Made by a program: the position numbers and the translations under genes | Part shown: piece by piece, positions 47,656 through 55,746 of the stretch | How the letters are laid out: each line of letters opens with the position of its first letter | Position numbering within the stretch: position 1 is the first letter of the stretch | NCBI GenBank assembly: GCA_003140215.1 | Contig: PLJL01000004.1 | Coordinates: 2,080,192-2,144,191, forward strand | Origin: Vulcanimicrobiota bacterium | GTDB taxonomy: Bacteria; Vulcanimicrobiota; Vulcanimicrobiia; Vulcanimicrobiales; Vulcanimicrobiaceae | Direction of reading: 5' to 3' | DNA: 64,000 bases | Notes under the pieces: generated by a model | The model's input: only the letters and a program-made list of their open reading frames with translations | Told to the model about the DNA's origin: nothing | The model's database searches: none

Positions 47656-50046
47656 CTGAACGTTCTACGCGTCGACGTCCTGCCGCACCTCAAGACCGCG
47701 CGCTTCGACCGGCCGCTATCCTATCGGGTGCCGGACGGGGTCACGCTCGACGCGGGCGACGTCGTGCGCGTTCCGCTGGGATCGCGCGAGGTGTTCGCGT
47801 TCGTGCTGGCAGCGCCGCATGCCGGCGACCATGATGCTCGCCTGCGCGACGTCGCCGCGCGTGTCGACGGGCCGCGCGCGTTCGATGCGACCGGACTCGC
47901 GCTGGCGCGCTGGATCGCCGACCGGTATCTGTGCTCGCTGCGCGAGGCGCTCGGCGCGGTCGTACTCGCGGCGGCGCTGCCCCGCGCGGTCGAACGACTG
48001 ATCCCCCAAGCCGCCGCGCCGGACCCGGCGCGTTTCAAGGTCGTTCCCGAGCGGTTGATCCGGCTGCTGTGGACCGATTTCCGTGACGGTGTGGCACCCG
48101 ATGCGCTGTTGCGGCATCCCGAGGCGCGCCGCGCCGGCGATCGCGCGACGCTCGTGCACGCGGTCGACGCGCTCGTCCGCGCCGGCGCGCTCGAACGACG
48201 GCGCGTGTTCGCGAAAGCCTCGATCGGCGCGGCGACGGTCCGCATGCTGCGGCCGGGCGCGGCACCGATCAACGGGAAAAAGGCGCAGGCGCTGGTGGCG
48301 CACGTCGCCGGGCTGGGCGAGGTACGGCGCAGCGACGCGCTGCTCGCCGGTTTCTCCGACGCGGTGATCCGGCGCGCGGTGCAAGCCGGCGCGTTGATCG
48401 AAGCGACGCGCGAGCTGCGCCGCGAGCGCACGGCGCGCGTCGCGCTGCCGCCGCATGCGCCCACCGACGAGCAGCGCGAGGCGATCGCGCGGCTCGGCGC
48501 AATGCTCGACGCGCACGCATTCGGCCAGTTGCTCCTGCACGGCGTCACCGGGAGCGGCAAGACCCTGGTGTACCTGCACGCGATCGCCCGGGTGCTGGCG
48601 CGCGGCGGGCGGGCGATCGTGCTGGTGCCGGAGATTGCGCTGACCCCGCAGACCGCGGCGCGCTTCGAGGCCGCCTTCGGGGACCGCGTCGCGGTGCTGC
48701 ACTCGGCGCTCTCCGAGCGCGAGCGCTTCGACGCTTGGCAAGCCGCCGGCCGCGGCGAGATCGACGTCGTCGTCGGGGCGCGCAGCGCGGTCTTCGCGCC
48801 GCTCGAGGACGTGCGGCTCATCGTCGTCGACGAAGCGCACGAGACGTCATACCGTCAAGAGACCGCGCCGCGCTACGACGCCGTCGCCGTCGCGCGCGAG
48901 CGGATGCGCCTGGCGAACGGCGTGGTGGTGTTGGGCAGCGCGACCCCCGCGCTCGAAGACTATGCCCGCGCCAAAGCCGGCCGCTTCCCGGTGGTGCGCA
49001 TGCTCGAGCGCGCGACCGCGCAGCCGTTGCCGGCCGTGCGGATCGTCGACATGGGCGCGGAGTTCGCCTCGGGAAACCGGCGCGTCTTCTCGAGCGCGCT
49101 TACCGAGGCGCTAGCCGAACGCATCGCCCGCCGTGAGAAGACGGTGCTGTTCATCAACCGGCGCGGCAGCGCGCGTTTCGTGCTGTGCCGGGCCTGCGGT
49201 CACGTCCCGGAGTGTCCGCGCTGTTCGACCTCGCTCACCGTCCACCGCAGCGAAGCCCTGCTGCGCTGCCACTGGTGCGACTACCAAACGCCGCTGCCCG
49301 AGGTTTGCGCGTCCTGCGGCGCGGGCCCGGTGCGCGAGTTCGGCGCCGGGACCCAGCGCGTCGCCGACGAGCTCGCGCGCCTGTTCCCCGAAGCCGTGGT
49401 CGTGCGCATGGACTCCGACACGACGACGCGCGTCGGCGATCACGCGCGGTTGCTCGAGCGGTTTGCGCAGGACGGCGACGTGCTCGTCGGGACGCAGATG
49501 GTCGCCAAAGGGCTCGACTTTCCGACCGTGACGCTGGTCGGCGCCGTCGCCGCGGATCTGGACCTGCACGTTGCGGATTTTCGCGCCGCCGAACGGACCT
49601 TCGCGCTGTTGACCCAAGTCTGCGGGCGTAGCGGACGCGCGCGTCCCGGCGAGGCGATCGTGCAGACCTACTCACCCGAGCACCCCGCGATCGGGTTCGC
49701 GGCCAAGCACGACTACGACGGCTTCGCCCGGGGCGAGCTCGAGGACCGGCGTGCCCTGGGCTGGCCGCCGTTCACGCGCGTCGTCTTGCTGGGCGCGATC
49801 GGACGCTCGCGCCGCGCGGTCGAAGATGCCATCGCGACCTGGGCCGACGCGCTGCGCGGCGATCCGCGCTTCGAGATCCTCGGCCCGGCGCCGTACCCGG
49901 TCGCGCGCGTCAACGACGAGTGGCGCTATCGTATCGCGGCCCGCACGAAGGTTCTCGACGCGCTGCGCACCGCGATACGCGAGCGGGTCGTCCCCCTGGC
50001 CCGCGCCGTCGACACGGTTCGGCTCACCATCGCGGTCGATGCCTGA
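47656..50046 (+). CDS. priA: Primosomal protein N' (PriA helicase)
   Basis: Replication-restart helicase. Walker A GVTGSGKT, DEAH-box VVDEAHETSY and the eight zinc cysteines (CRACGHVPECPRC ... CHWC ... CASCG) are intact. The N-terminal 3'-end-binding domain starts VLRVDVLPHLKTARFDRPLSYRVP-like sequence before the first GTG at 47728, so that GTG would cut off conserved residues. Upstream in this frame, back to the stop at 47584-47586, there is no ATG, GTG or TTG; CTG at 47656 is the only plausible start. Length from there is 796 residues. Confidence 0.95.
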   Translation: MNVLRVDVLPHLKTARFDRPLSYRVPDGVTLDAGDVVRVPLGSREVFAFVLAAPHAGDHDARLRDVAARVDGPRAFDATGLALARWIADRYLCSLREALGAVVLAAALPRAVERLIPQAAAPDPARFKVVPERLIRLLWTDFRDGVAPDALLRHPEARRAGDRATLVHAVDALVRAGALERRRVFAKASIGAATVRMLRPGAAPINGKKAQALVAHVAGLGEVRRSDALLAGFSDAVIRRAVQAGALIEATRELRRERTARVALPPHAPTDEQREAIARLGAMLDAHAFGQLLLHGVTGSGKTLVYLHAIARVLARGGRAIVLVPEIALTPQTAARFEAAFGDRVAVLHSALSERERFDAWQAAGRGEIDVVVGARSAVFAPLEDVRLIVVDEAHETSYRQETAPRYDAVAVARERMRLANGVVVLGSATPALEDYARAKAGRFPVVRMLERATAQPLPAVRIVDMGAEFASGNRRVFSSALTEALAERIARREKTVLFINRRGSARFVLCRACGHVPECPRCSTSLTVHRSEALLRCHWCDYQTPLPEVCASCGAGPVREFGAGTQRVADELARLFPEAVVVRMDSDTTTRVGDHARLLERFAQDGDVLVGTQMVAKGLDFPTVTLVGAVAADLDLHVADFRAAERTFALLTQVCGRSGRARPGEAIVQTYSPEHPAIGFAAKHDYDGFARGELEDRRALGWPPFTRVVLLGAIGRSRRAVEDAIATWADALRGDPRFEILGPAPYPVARVNDEWRYRIAARTKVLDALRTAIRERVVPLARAVDTVRLTIAVDA

Positions 50047-50154
50047 CGGTTTGTAAAGCTCGCGTCGAGAGCCCCCGGTGGCTCGTGTAGTCCTAGGACC
50101 TTTGGGGTAGTTTGGTGATGGGCGACACAGGCACGATCCGGAGGATCATACTCG

Positions 50155-50973
50155 GTGCGAAGCTATGGATGGCTCGCGGTCGCATTGGCGGCCGCTCTCA
50201 GCGCCTGTTCGGGCGGCGGCCGCGGAGCGGGCACACTGCTCCCAGCGAACCAGACGGTCGACCCGTCCGGCACCGTGCGCCAAATTCAGTGCCACGTCGG
50301 CGGACAGCCGAGTTCGGGCGGCGGCGGCAGCCGCGGCGGTGAGCCCGACGCAACCTATAAGCTCTGCCTGGGCTACAACGCCGTCATCAACGGCTACAGC
50401 GACGGCGAGCGCATCGTCGACGCGGAGTCGGCGAACACGAAGGTCGTAACGGTCGTCACCGACACCGAACGGAACCGCACCAACCCACGGATGCCTGACG
50501 GCAGCCCGGCATTTTGGTTCGACGTAGCGACCGTCGGTCTGGGCACGACCACGGTCACGTTGCGCGACGCGCGAGGCCATACCGGATCCGTGACGGTCGC
50601 CGTGGTCAGCTGCCCCGGCGTTGCGACGCCGACCCCGACCGCGACGCCGACGCCGGCTCCGACGGCGACCCCGACGCCGGGCCGCGTCCCGCCGCCCGGG
50701 GCGACGCCGACGGCCACGCCCACCGCCTCCCCAACGGCCACCCCGACTCCGGTCCCAACCGCGACCCCGTCGCCGACACCCACGGCTACCCCCTCGCCGA
50801 CTCCGGCACCGACGGCCACCCCGTCGCCGAGCCCGACGGCGGTTCCAACGGCAACCCCGGCGCCGACCGCGACGCCGTCACCGACTCCGACTCCCGCGCC
50901 GTGCCTCTTGTCGACCAAACGCTCCACCCAAAGCAAGCGCGGCACGCAGACCGGGACCGTGAGCACCTGCTAG
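50155..50973 (+). CDS. Lipoprotein with proline/threonine-rich tail
   Basis: 272 residues from GTG. A lipoprotein signal with lipobox LSACSGGG is followed by an Ig-like domain (~60-155, with VVTVVTDTERN and TTTVTLRDARGHTGSVTV). Residues ~160-245 are low-complexity repeats of PTATP/PSPTP, probably an extended and possibly glycosylated stalk. The C-terminal ~25 residues are basic with two cysteines. It probably sits on the outer membrane. A good terminator follows. Confidence 0.8.
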   Translation: MRSYGWLAVALAAALSACSGGGRGAGTLLPANQTVDPSGTVRQIQCHVGGQPSSGGGGSRGGEPDATYKLCLGYNAVINGYSDGERIVDAESANTKVVTVVTDTERNRTNPRMPDGSPAFWFDVATVGLGTTTVTLRDARGHTGSVTVAVVSCPGVATPTPTATPTPAPTATPTPGRVPPPGATPTATPTASPTATPTPVPTATPSPTPTATPSPTPAPTATPSPSPTAVPTATPAPTATPSPTPTPAPCLLSTKRSTQSKRGTQTGTVSTC

Positions 50974-50996
50974 CTCGGCCCGATCTCCAAACGCGA

Positions 50997-51023
50997 AGAG
51001 GCCGCCCGATGGGCGGCCTCTTT
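50997..51023. terminator. Terminator between the lipoprotein gene and rpsT
   Basis: Perfect 11-bp stem AGAGGCCGCCC (50997-51007) and GGGCGGCCTCT (51011-51021) with a 3-nt loop and a short T run on the plus strand. It lies between two converging genes and could serve both. Confidence 0.8.
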
Positions 51024-51057
51024 CGTGCATCGAGCCGGCGGCCGTTCGGGCCGCGCC

Positions 51058-51306
51058 TCAGGCCTTGGGTTGTTTCGCGAGCGCCTTGGCGAGGCGCGAT
51101 TTCTTGCGCGCGGCCTTGTTGGGGTGGATGATCCCCTTGCTCGCGGCCTTGTCGAATTGTCCTTCGACGCGCGCCGCAACGGCCGGATCGTTGGCCGCCT
51201 TCGCCTTCTTGAAGAGCGTCTTGAGGCGGGTCTTGGTGTCGAGGTTCCGCAGCGTGCGCTTTTCGCTTTGGCGCACCCATTTGACGGCGGCTTTGATGTT
51301 GGGCAC
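51058..51306 (-). CDS. rpsT: 30S ribosomal protein S20
   Basis: 82 residues, Lys/Arg-rich, with the conserved start PNIKAAVKWVRQSEKRTLRN and the C-terminal KGIIHPNKAARKKSRLAK motif. The conserved N-terminus fixes the start at GTG 51306; the ATG at 51342 would add 12 unrelated residues. The promoter lies seven bases before this GTG, so the mRNA is probably leaderless. Confidence 0.96.
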   Translation of the reverse strand: MPNIKAAVKWVRQSEKRTLRNLDTKTRLKTLFKKAKAANDPAVAARVEGQFDKAASKGIIHPNKAARKKSRLAKALAKQPKA

Positions 51307-51313
51307 GAAGCGT

Positions 51314-51342
51314 AGACTACCACTTTTCGCCCCTGCCGACAA
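51314..51342 (-). promoter_or_regulatory. rpsT promoter giving a leaderless transcript
   Basis: On the minus strand TTGTCG (51342-51337) and TAGTCT (51319-51314) are separated by 17 bp. The expected first base is at 51307 or 51306, the G of the GTG start codon. There is no room for a ribosome-binding site. Confidence 0.7.
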
Positions 51343-51356
51343 GGCTCGGCCGCTTG

Positions 51357-52241
51357 CTACGGCGCGGTTGCGACGATCTCGCGATAGGACGCGTAGCGGC
51401 TCGCGGCGATGCGACCGGCCTGCACGGCTTCACGCACGGCGCAGTCCGGCTCGGTTAGGTGGCGGCAGTCCGCGAAGCGGCAGCGCGTGGCGGGCTCGCG
51501 CATCTCGACGAACAGCCAGCCGGTCTCGGTGGCGGGCATCGGGTCGAGGGTGAACTCGCCGATTCCGGGGCTGTCGATGAGGAAGCCGCCGCCGAGCCGT
51601 ACCAGGCGCGCCGAGGTCGTCGTCTGACGGCCCCGGCCGAAGCGCGACAGATCGCCGACAACGCCGATCCCGCCCAAGGCCCGGAAGATGCTCGACTTGC
51701 CGACCCCGGAGTTGCCCACCAGCAGTGAGTGCCGGGCCGCGATTTGGGCGCGCAGCTCGTCGATCCCGCGCCCCGTCTTGGGCTGGAGCACCAGGGTCGG
51801 TACGTCGAGGCTGCGATACAGCGTTGCGATCCGTTCGGCGGCGGCCTCGCCGGCGAGATCCGCTTTGGTGAGCAACAACAGCGGCGCAACCTCGTGCTGC
51901 ATCGCGAAGGCGACGAGCTGATCGATCATCGTGAGGTGCAGGGGCGGGTCGACGAGCGCGGCGACGATGGCGACCGTGTCGACGTTGGCGGCCATCGTCT
52001 TGGTCCGCCCTCCGCCGGTGCGGCGTATTAGGGCGAAGCTGCGCGGCATCACCGCGTCCACCAGCACGCGGTCGTCGGCGATCACCCGCACGTCGACCAG
52101 ATCGCCCGGGGCGACCATCTCACGGCGGGCGTCCTTGCGCAGCGACGCCAGCCGGGGCTCCGTCTCGTCCTCGGCGACGACCCATGCCGCGTTGCGGCCG
52201 ACCGCGATCACCCGCGCCCGGCGGAGTCCGTCCTCGCTCAC
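51357..52241 (-). CDS. rsgA: Ribosome small-subunit maturation GTPase RsgA
   Basis: 294 residues: N-terminal OB fold, a circularly permuted GTPase (G4 LTKADL comes first, then G1 GNSGVGKSS and G3 DSPGIGEF) and a C-terminal zinc knuckle (TRCRFADCRHLTEPDCAV). It releases assembly factors from the late 30S subunit, fitting its position next to rpsT. The start is GTG. It is divergent from the small gene before cdaA, with 9 bp between starts. Confidence 0.95.
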   Translation of the reverse strand: MSEDGLRRARVIAVGRNAAWVVAEDETEPRLASLRKDARREMVAPGDLVDVRVIADDRVLVDAVMPRSFALIRRTGGGRTKTMAANVDTVAIVAALVDPPLHLTMIDQLVAFAMQHEVAPLLLLTKADLAGEAAAERIATLYRSLDVPTLVLQPKTGRGIDELRAQIAARHSLLVGNSGVGKSSIFRALGGIGVVGDLSRFGRGRQTTTSARLVRLGGGFLIDSPGIGEFTLDPMPATETGWLFVEMREPATRCRFADCRHLTEPDCAVREAVQAGRIAASRYASYREIVATAP

Positions 52242-52250
52242 GCGAACGTC

Positions 52251-52583
52251 TTGGGGATCGTGATCGTGACTCGCAGCGTTACCCTGGCCGACCCGCTCGC
52301 ACGCGCGAACGTCGCCGAGGCGTTGCGCGGGCCCGGTGGTCCGGTCGGCGTGCTCGACGTCGCCGAGAGCGGCCCGACGCTCACCGTGCGCTTCGATGAC
52401 GCCGTTACGGTCCCGGAGCTCATCGACGATCTCGTCGCGATCGAGTCGGTGTTCGTGGCGGCGCGAACCGAACGCGAGCTCGCGCTCGACGAGGCGGCCG
52501 CGATCGCCGCGGCGGGACTGGGCGACCCGGAGCTCGATCCGACGCGCGTGATCGAAGCATACCTGCGCGAGTCTTCACCGTGA
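52251..52583 (+). CDS. Small protein of unknown function upstream of cdaA
   Basis: 110 residues if started at TTG 52251; GTG at 52260 or 52266 are equally possible. It looks alpha/beta, acidic, with no signal or membrane segment (TLTVRFDDAVTVPELIDDLVAIESVFVAAR in part). The repeated beta-alpha pattern recalls KEOPS/Pcc1-type small proteins, but that is a guess. Its TGA overlaps the GTG of cdaA (GTGA), so it is translated with the c-di-AMP operon. Confidence 0.7.
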   Translation: MGIVIVTRSVTLADPLARANVAEALRGPGGPVGVLDVAESGPTLTVRFDDAVTVPELIDDLVAIESVFVAARTERELALDEAAAIAAAGLGDPELDPTRVIEAYLRESSP

Positions 52584-53449
52584 CCTGGCCGCCGCTGGCG
52601 ATCCACTTCACGGTCACCGACGCGTTCGACATCCTCGCGACGTCGGTCCTGACGTACTATCTGTTACTCCTCATCCGGGGGACTCGCGCGGTCCAGATCA
52701 TGCTCGGCCTGTTCGTGCTGGTGGTGATTCTCGCCGTCTCCAACTTGCTGCACCTGCTCGTCCTCGCCACGGTGATGCAGTACCTCCTGCTGGGTACCGC
52801 AGTCGGGCTGCCGATCGTGTTCCAGCCCGAGCTCCGGCGCGGCCTCGAGCAGCTAGGCCGGGGGCGTTTGTTCGTGCGCGACCGCCGGGCCGAAGACGAG
52901 ATCGCCGCGGAACAGATTCGCATCGTCGCGCAGGCGAGCTTCGTGCTGGCCGCGCAACGCGTCGGGGCGCTCGTGGTGATCGAGCAGCAGACCGGTTTGC
53001 GCGAATACGTCGAGAGCGGAGCGGCGCTCGACGCGCGGCTGTCGCTCGATCTGCTCCTGGCGATCTTCAACAAGACCTCACCGCTGCACGACGGCGCCGT
53101 GATCGTGCGCGACCTGGTGATCGAGGGCGCTGCCTGCTTCTTGCCGTTGAGCGACAACACCATCGCGCTCGATCGTCACGTCGGGACGCGCCACCGTGCC
53201 GCGGTCGGCTTGACCGAGCAGACCGACGCGGTCGTCATCGTCGTGAGCGAGGAGAACGGGCTCGTCTCGGTCGCCCGCGCGGGCCGGCTGTCCGTTCCGA
53301 TCGACGACGAGGAACGCCTGCGGCGCGTGCTCGCCGCCTGCATCCGCCCGACGCGCCGGCGCTTCCAGGCCGACGGCGGTCTCCTGGCCAACCTGATGAC
53401 CAGGTTCCCGCGTGCTGCTCAACCTCCTCAAGAACAACTTCGGACTTAA
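52580..53449 (+). CDS. cdaA: Diadenylate cyclase CdaA
   Basis: Makes c-di-AMP from two ATP at the membrane. Three N-terminal membrane helices (~15-80) are followed by a DAC domain with the catalytic DGA (171-173, LHDGAVIV) and RHR (204-206, GTRHRAAVG) motifs. Length 289 residues. It starts at GTG overlapping the upstream small gene and overlaps cdaR by 38 bp, the usual compact arrangement with cdaR and glmM. Confidence 0.97.
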   Translation: MTWPPLAIHFTVTDAFDILATSVLTYYLLLLIRGTRAVQIMLGLFVLVVILAVSNLLHLLVLATVMQYLLLGTAVGLPIVFQPELRRGLEQLGRGRLFVRDRRAEDEIAAEQIRIVAQASFVLAAQRVGALVVIEQQTGLREYVESGAALDARLSLDLLLAIFNKTSPLHDGAVIVRDLVIEGAACFLPLSDNTIALDRHVGTRHRAAVGLTEQTDAVVIVVSEENGLVSVARAGRLSVPIDDEERLRRVLAACIRPTRRRFQADGGLLANLMTRFPRAAQPPQEQLRT

Positions 53450-54098
53450 GCTCCTCGCAGTCGGCCTCGCGCTGACGGCCTGGGGCTATTTCCACCTTGC
53501 CGCCGCGCCCGGTACGACGGCGCGGTTCGACCAAACGCTGGCGGTTCCGATCGTGGTTACCGGATTGCGGACCGGATACCAAGCGCGCTACGCCGACAAG
53601 GTCGCGACCGTGGTTATCGAGGTTCCGCGCAATGGAACGGTGGTGAAGCCCGACCAGGTGCAAGCGGTGCTCGACATCGGCGATCTGGTCGACCCGGGCT
53701 TTCACAACGTTCAGGTCAAGATCGTCTCGCCCGACGTCGCGATCAAGTCGCTGTCGCCCGCGTCGGTGACGCTGTCGCTGGACCGTGTCGAGGAACACCG
53801 CGTTCCGGTGAGCATCGACTACGTCGGCGACCGGCGCGGGATCGTCGTGGAATCGGCGCAGGTCGACCCGACGATGACGACCATCCGCGGTGTCGCGGCC
53901 GATCTGTCGCGGGTCACCGCCGTACGGGTCGAGATCCCGATGCCCGACAAACCGCAGGAGCTCGACAAGATGATCCGCCCCGCACCCAGCGACGCGCAAG
54001 GCGCAGAGATCAGCGACGTGCAGGTATCGCCGAACCTCGTGCGCGTCCGAGCCCGCTTCATCGGGTCCAAAGGCGCGCAGCCCCGGGCGACGCGCTGA
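53412..54098 (+). CDS. cdaR: YbbR-domain regulator of CdaA
   Basis: 228 residues from GTG: one N-terminal membrane helix (NNFGLKLLAVGLALTAWGYF) and an extracytoplasmic part with about two YbbR repeats (VPIVVTGLRTGYQAR, VPVSIDYVGD). CdaR binds CdaA and tunes its activity. The usual number of YbbR repeats varies between phyla; the short form here is not unusual. It is 2 bp from glmM. Confidence 0.92.
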   Translation: MLLNLLKNNFGLKLLAVGLALTAWGYFHLAAAPGTTARFDQTLAVPIVVTGLRTGYQARYADKVATVVIEVPRNGTVVKPDQVQAVLDIGDLVDPGFHNVQVKIVSPDVAIKSLSPASVTLSLDRVEEHRVPVSIDYVGDRRGIVVESAQVDPTMTTIRGVAADLSRVTAVRVEIPMPDKPQELDKMIRPAPSDAQGAEISDVQVSPNLVRVRARFIGSKGAQPRATR

Positions 54099-54100
54099 GC

Positions 54101-55453
54101 GTGGGCAAATACTTCGGGACCGACGGCGTGCGCGGAGTCGCCAACGCGGACCTCACGCCCGAGTTGGCATACGCGCTGGGCCGCGCCGGCGCCGCGGTCA
54201 TCGCGCACGCGCAGCCGCTCGAGAAGCCGATCGTCTTGGGCCGCGACACGCGGCTTTCGGGCCCGATGCTCGAGGGTGCGATCGTCGCGGGCATCACGTC
54301 GACGGGGCGCAACGTCGTGCAGCTCGGGATCGTGCCGACCCCGGCGGTCGCCGCCATCACCGCGAGCATCGAAGCCGCTGCCGGCGTGATGATCTCGGCG
54401 TCGCACAATCCGATCGAGGACAACGGGATCAAGTTCTTCGGCGCCGACGGGTTCAAGCTCTCCGATGCCGTCGAGGCCGAGATCGAGGCCCTCATCGACG
54501 CGCACGCGCAGTTGCCGCGACCGACCGGGCTCGACATCGGGATCGTCACGCACACGCGCGGCCTGATCGACAACTACTTCGCCAAGCTCGTCGCGGCGGG
54601 GGCCGACCTTTCCGGCTGGACGGTCGTGGTGGACGGGGCCTTCGGCGCGGCGTATCTGGTCGGCCCGAAAATCTTCGAACGGCTCGGCGCGCGCGTCGTC
54701 GCGCTGCACTGCGAAGACGACGGCAGCCGCATCAACGTCGAGTGCGGAGCAACGAACCTCGCGGTGTTGCGCGACCGGGTGCGCGAGGAGATCCTGCGCT
54801 CGACCGGACCGGTAGTGGGCGTGGCCTTCGACGGTGACGCCGATCGCGCGTTGTTCATCGACGAGAGCGGCGACGTCCTGAGCGGCGACCACGTGATGCT
54901 CATCGTCGCGCAGGACCTCAAACGCCGCGGCGAGCTGGCCGGCGACACCGTGGTCGGCACCGTGATGTCGAACATGGGCTTCGAGAAAGCGCTCGGGCGC
55001 GCGTCCATTCGCCTCGAGCGCGCGGCGGTCGGCGACCGGTACGTGCTCGAAGCGATGCGGCGCGGCGGATATCGTTTCGGCGGCGAGCAGTCGGGCCACG
55101 TGATCGACCTCGCGCAAGGCACGACGGGCGACGGGCCGATGACGGCGGTGACGCTGTTCGCGATCGCCGCGCGCACGCGGCGCACGCTGCGCGATCTGGC
55201 GTCGGATCTCACGGTATTTCCGCAGGTGCTGCTCAACGTGCGGGTGACCGACAAGGCGATCGCGGAGCACCCCGCGGTGCTCGTCGCGATCGCCGCCGCC
55301 CAGCGCGAGCTCGCGGCGGACGGACGCATACTCGTGCGCCCGTCGGGCACCGAATCGCTCGTGCGGGTGATGGTCGAGGCGGGCGACGACGCGCGGACCC
55401 GGGCCGTGGCCGAAGCCGTCGCGGCGACGATCCGGACCGTCGCGGGGGTGTAG
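54101..55453 (+). CDS. glmM: Phosphoglucosamine mutase
   Basis: Converts glucosamine-6-phosphate to glucosamine-1-phosphate for cell-wall precursors. 450 residues starting at GTG, with FGTDGVRG at the N-terminus, the phosphoserine in ISASHNP (Ser101), the Mg-binding FDGDADR and the substrate loop GGEQSGHV, and the C-terminal RPSGTESLVRVM. In other bacteria GlmM also inhibits CdaA, which explains the conserved gene order. Confidence 0.98.
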   Translation: MGKYFGTDGVRGVANADLTPELAYALGRAGAAVIAHAQPLEKPIVLGRDTRLSGPMLEGAIVAGITSTGRNVVQLGIVPTPAVAAITASIEAAAGVMISASHNPIEDNGIKFFGADGFKLSDAVEAEIEALIDAHAQLPRPTGLDIGIVTHTRGLIDNYFAKLVAAGADLSGWTVVVDGAFGAAYLVGPKIFERLGARVVALHCEDDGSRINVECGATNLAVLRDRVREEILRSTGPVVGVAFDGDADRALFIDESGDVLSGDHVMLIVAQDLKRRGELAGDTVVGTVMSNMGFEKALGRASIRLERAAVGDRYVLEAMRRGGYRFGGEQSGHVIDLAQGTTGDGPMTAVTLFAIAARTRRTLRDLASDLTVFPQVLLNVRVTDKAIAEHPAVLVAIAAAQRELAADGRILVRPSGTESLVRVMVEAGDDARTRAVAEAVAATIRTVAGV

Positions 55454-55460
55454 GCTGGGG

Positions 55461-55499
55461 CCCGGCCTGCCGATCTTTACCTTAGGTGATCGGGCCGGG
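55461..55499 (+). terminator. Hairpin after glmM
   Basis: CCCGGC and CCGATC (55461-55475) pair with GATCGG and GCCGGG (55488-55499), leaving a three-base bulge and a 12-nt loop. It starts 7 bp after the glmM stop. There is no T-tract, so termination is not certain. Confidence 0.45.
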
Positions 55500-55611
55500 G
55501 AGGAGATGCCCGGCCGGAGCGCCTATCCCAACGACGACGGCCCTGGGATTCGGGTCGTCGCGGTGAAGCGCTGTAGCGCTCTGCCGGATCCTCACATCAT
55601 CCTGCTAACTG

Positions 55612-55730
55612 ATCACGGAGTCCGGTGCAAGCAGGCACCGGAGCGGGGGACTACCCAGGCAGGGGTGAACGCGCCGGTCGGCGCGCGGGCGATTCTTCCG
55701 TCCGAACCCGTCAACTAACCCCGTACGTGT
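55612..55730 (+). promoter_or_regulatory. c-di-AMP riboswitch (ydaO/yuaA class)
   Basis: The sequence between glmM and the NlpC/P60 gene has the conserved blocks of this class in order: a hairpin TCCGGTGC ... GGCACCGGA, then GGGGGACTACC, GGGGTGAACGC, a GC-rich stem and finally AACCCGTCAACTAACCCCG. These match the GGAACC, GGGGTGAAT and CCGTCAGCTAACC blocks of known aptamers. c-di-AMP binding normally switches the downstream gene off. No terminator is visible; the aptamer ends 5-6 bases before the ribosome site AAGGAG, so translational control is more likely. Wall hydrolases such as NlpC/P60 are known targets of this class. Confidence 0.88.
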
Positions 55731-55746
55731 GGAAGAAGGAGCAGTC

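Noticed and set aside
50635..50905. Repeats in the lipoprotein gene as a DNA element
   Set aside because: They encode a Pro/Thr low-complexity stalk in frame; protein-level repetition explains them.
55506..55718. 70-codon ORF before the NlpC gene with GGGGAGGAG touching its ATG
   Set aside because: It overlaps the conserved riboswitch blocks for half its length, and the ribosome site is too close to the ATG. A short leader peptide cannot be fully excluded.
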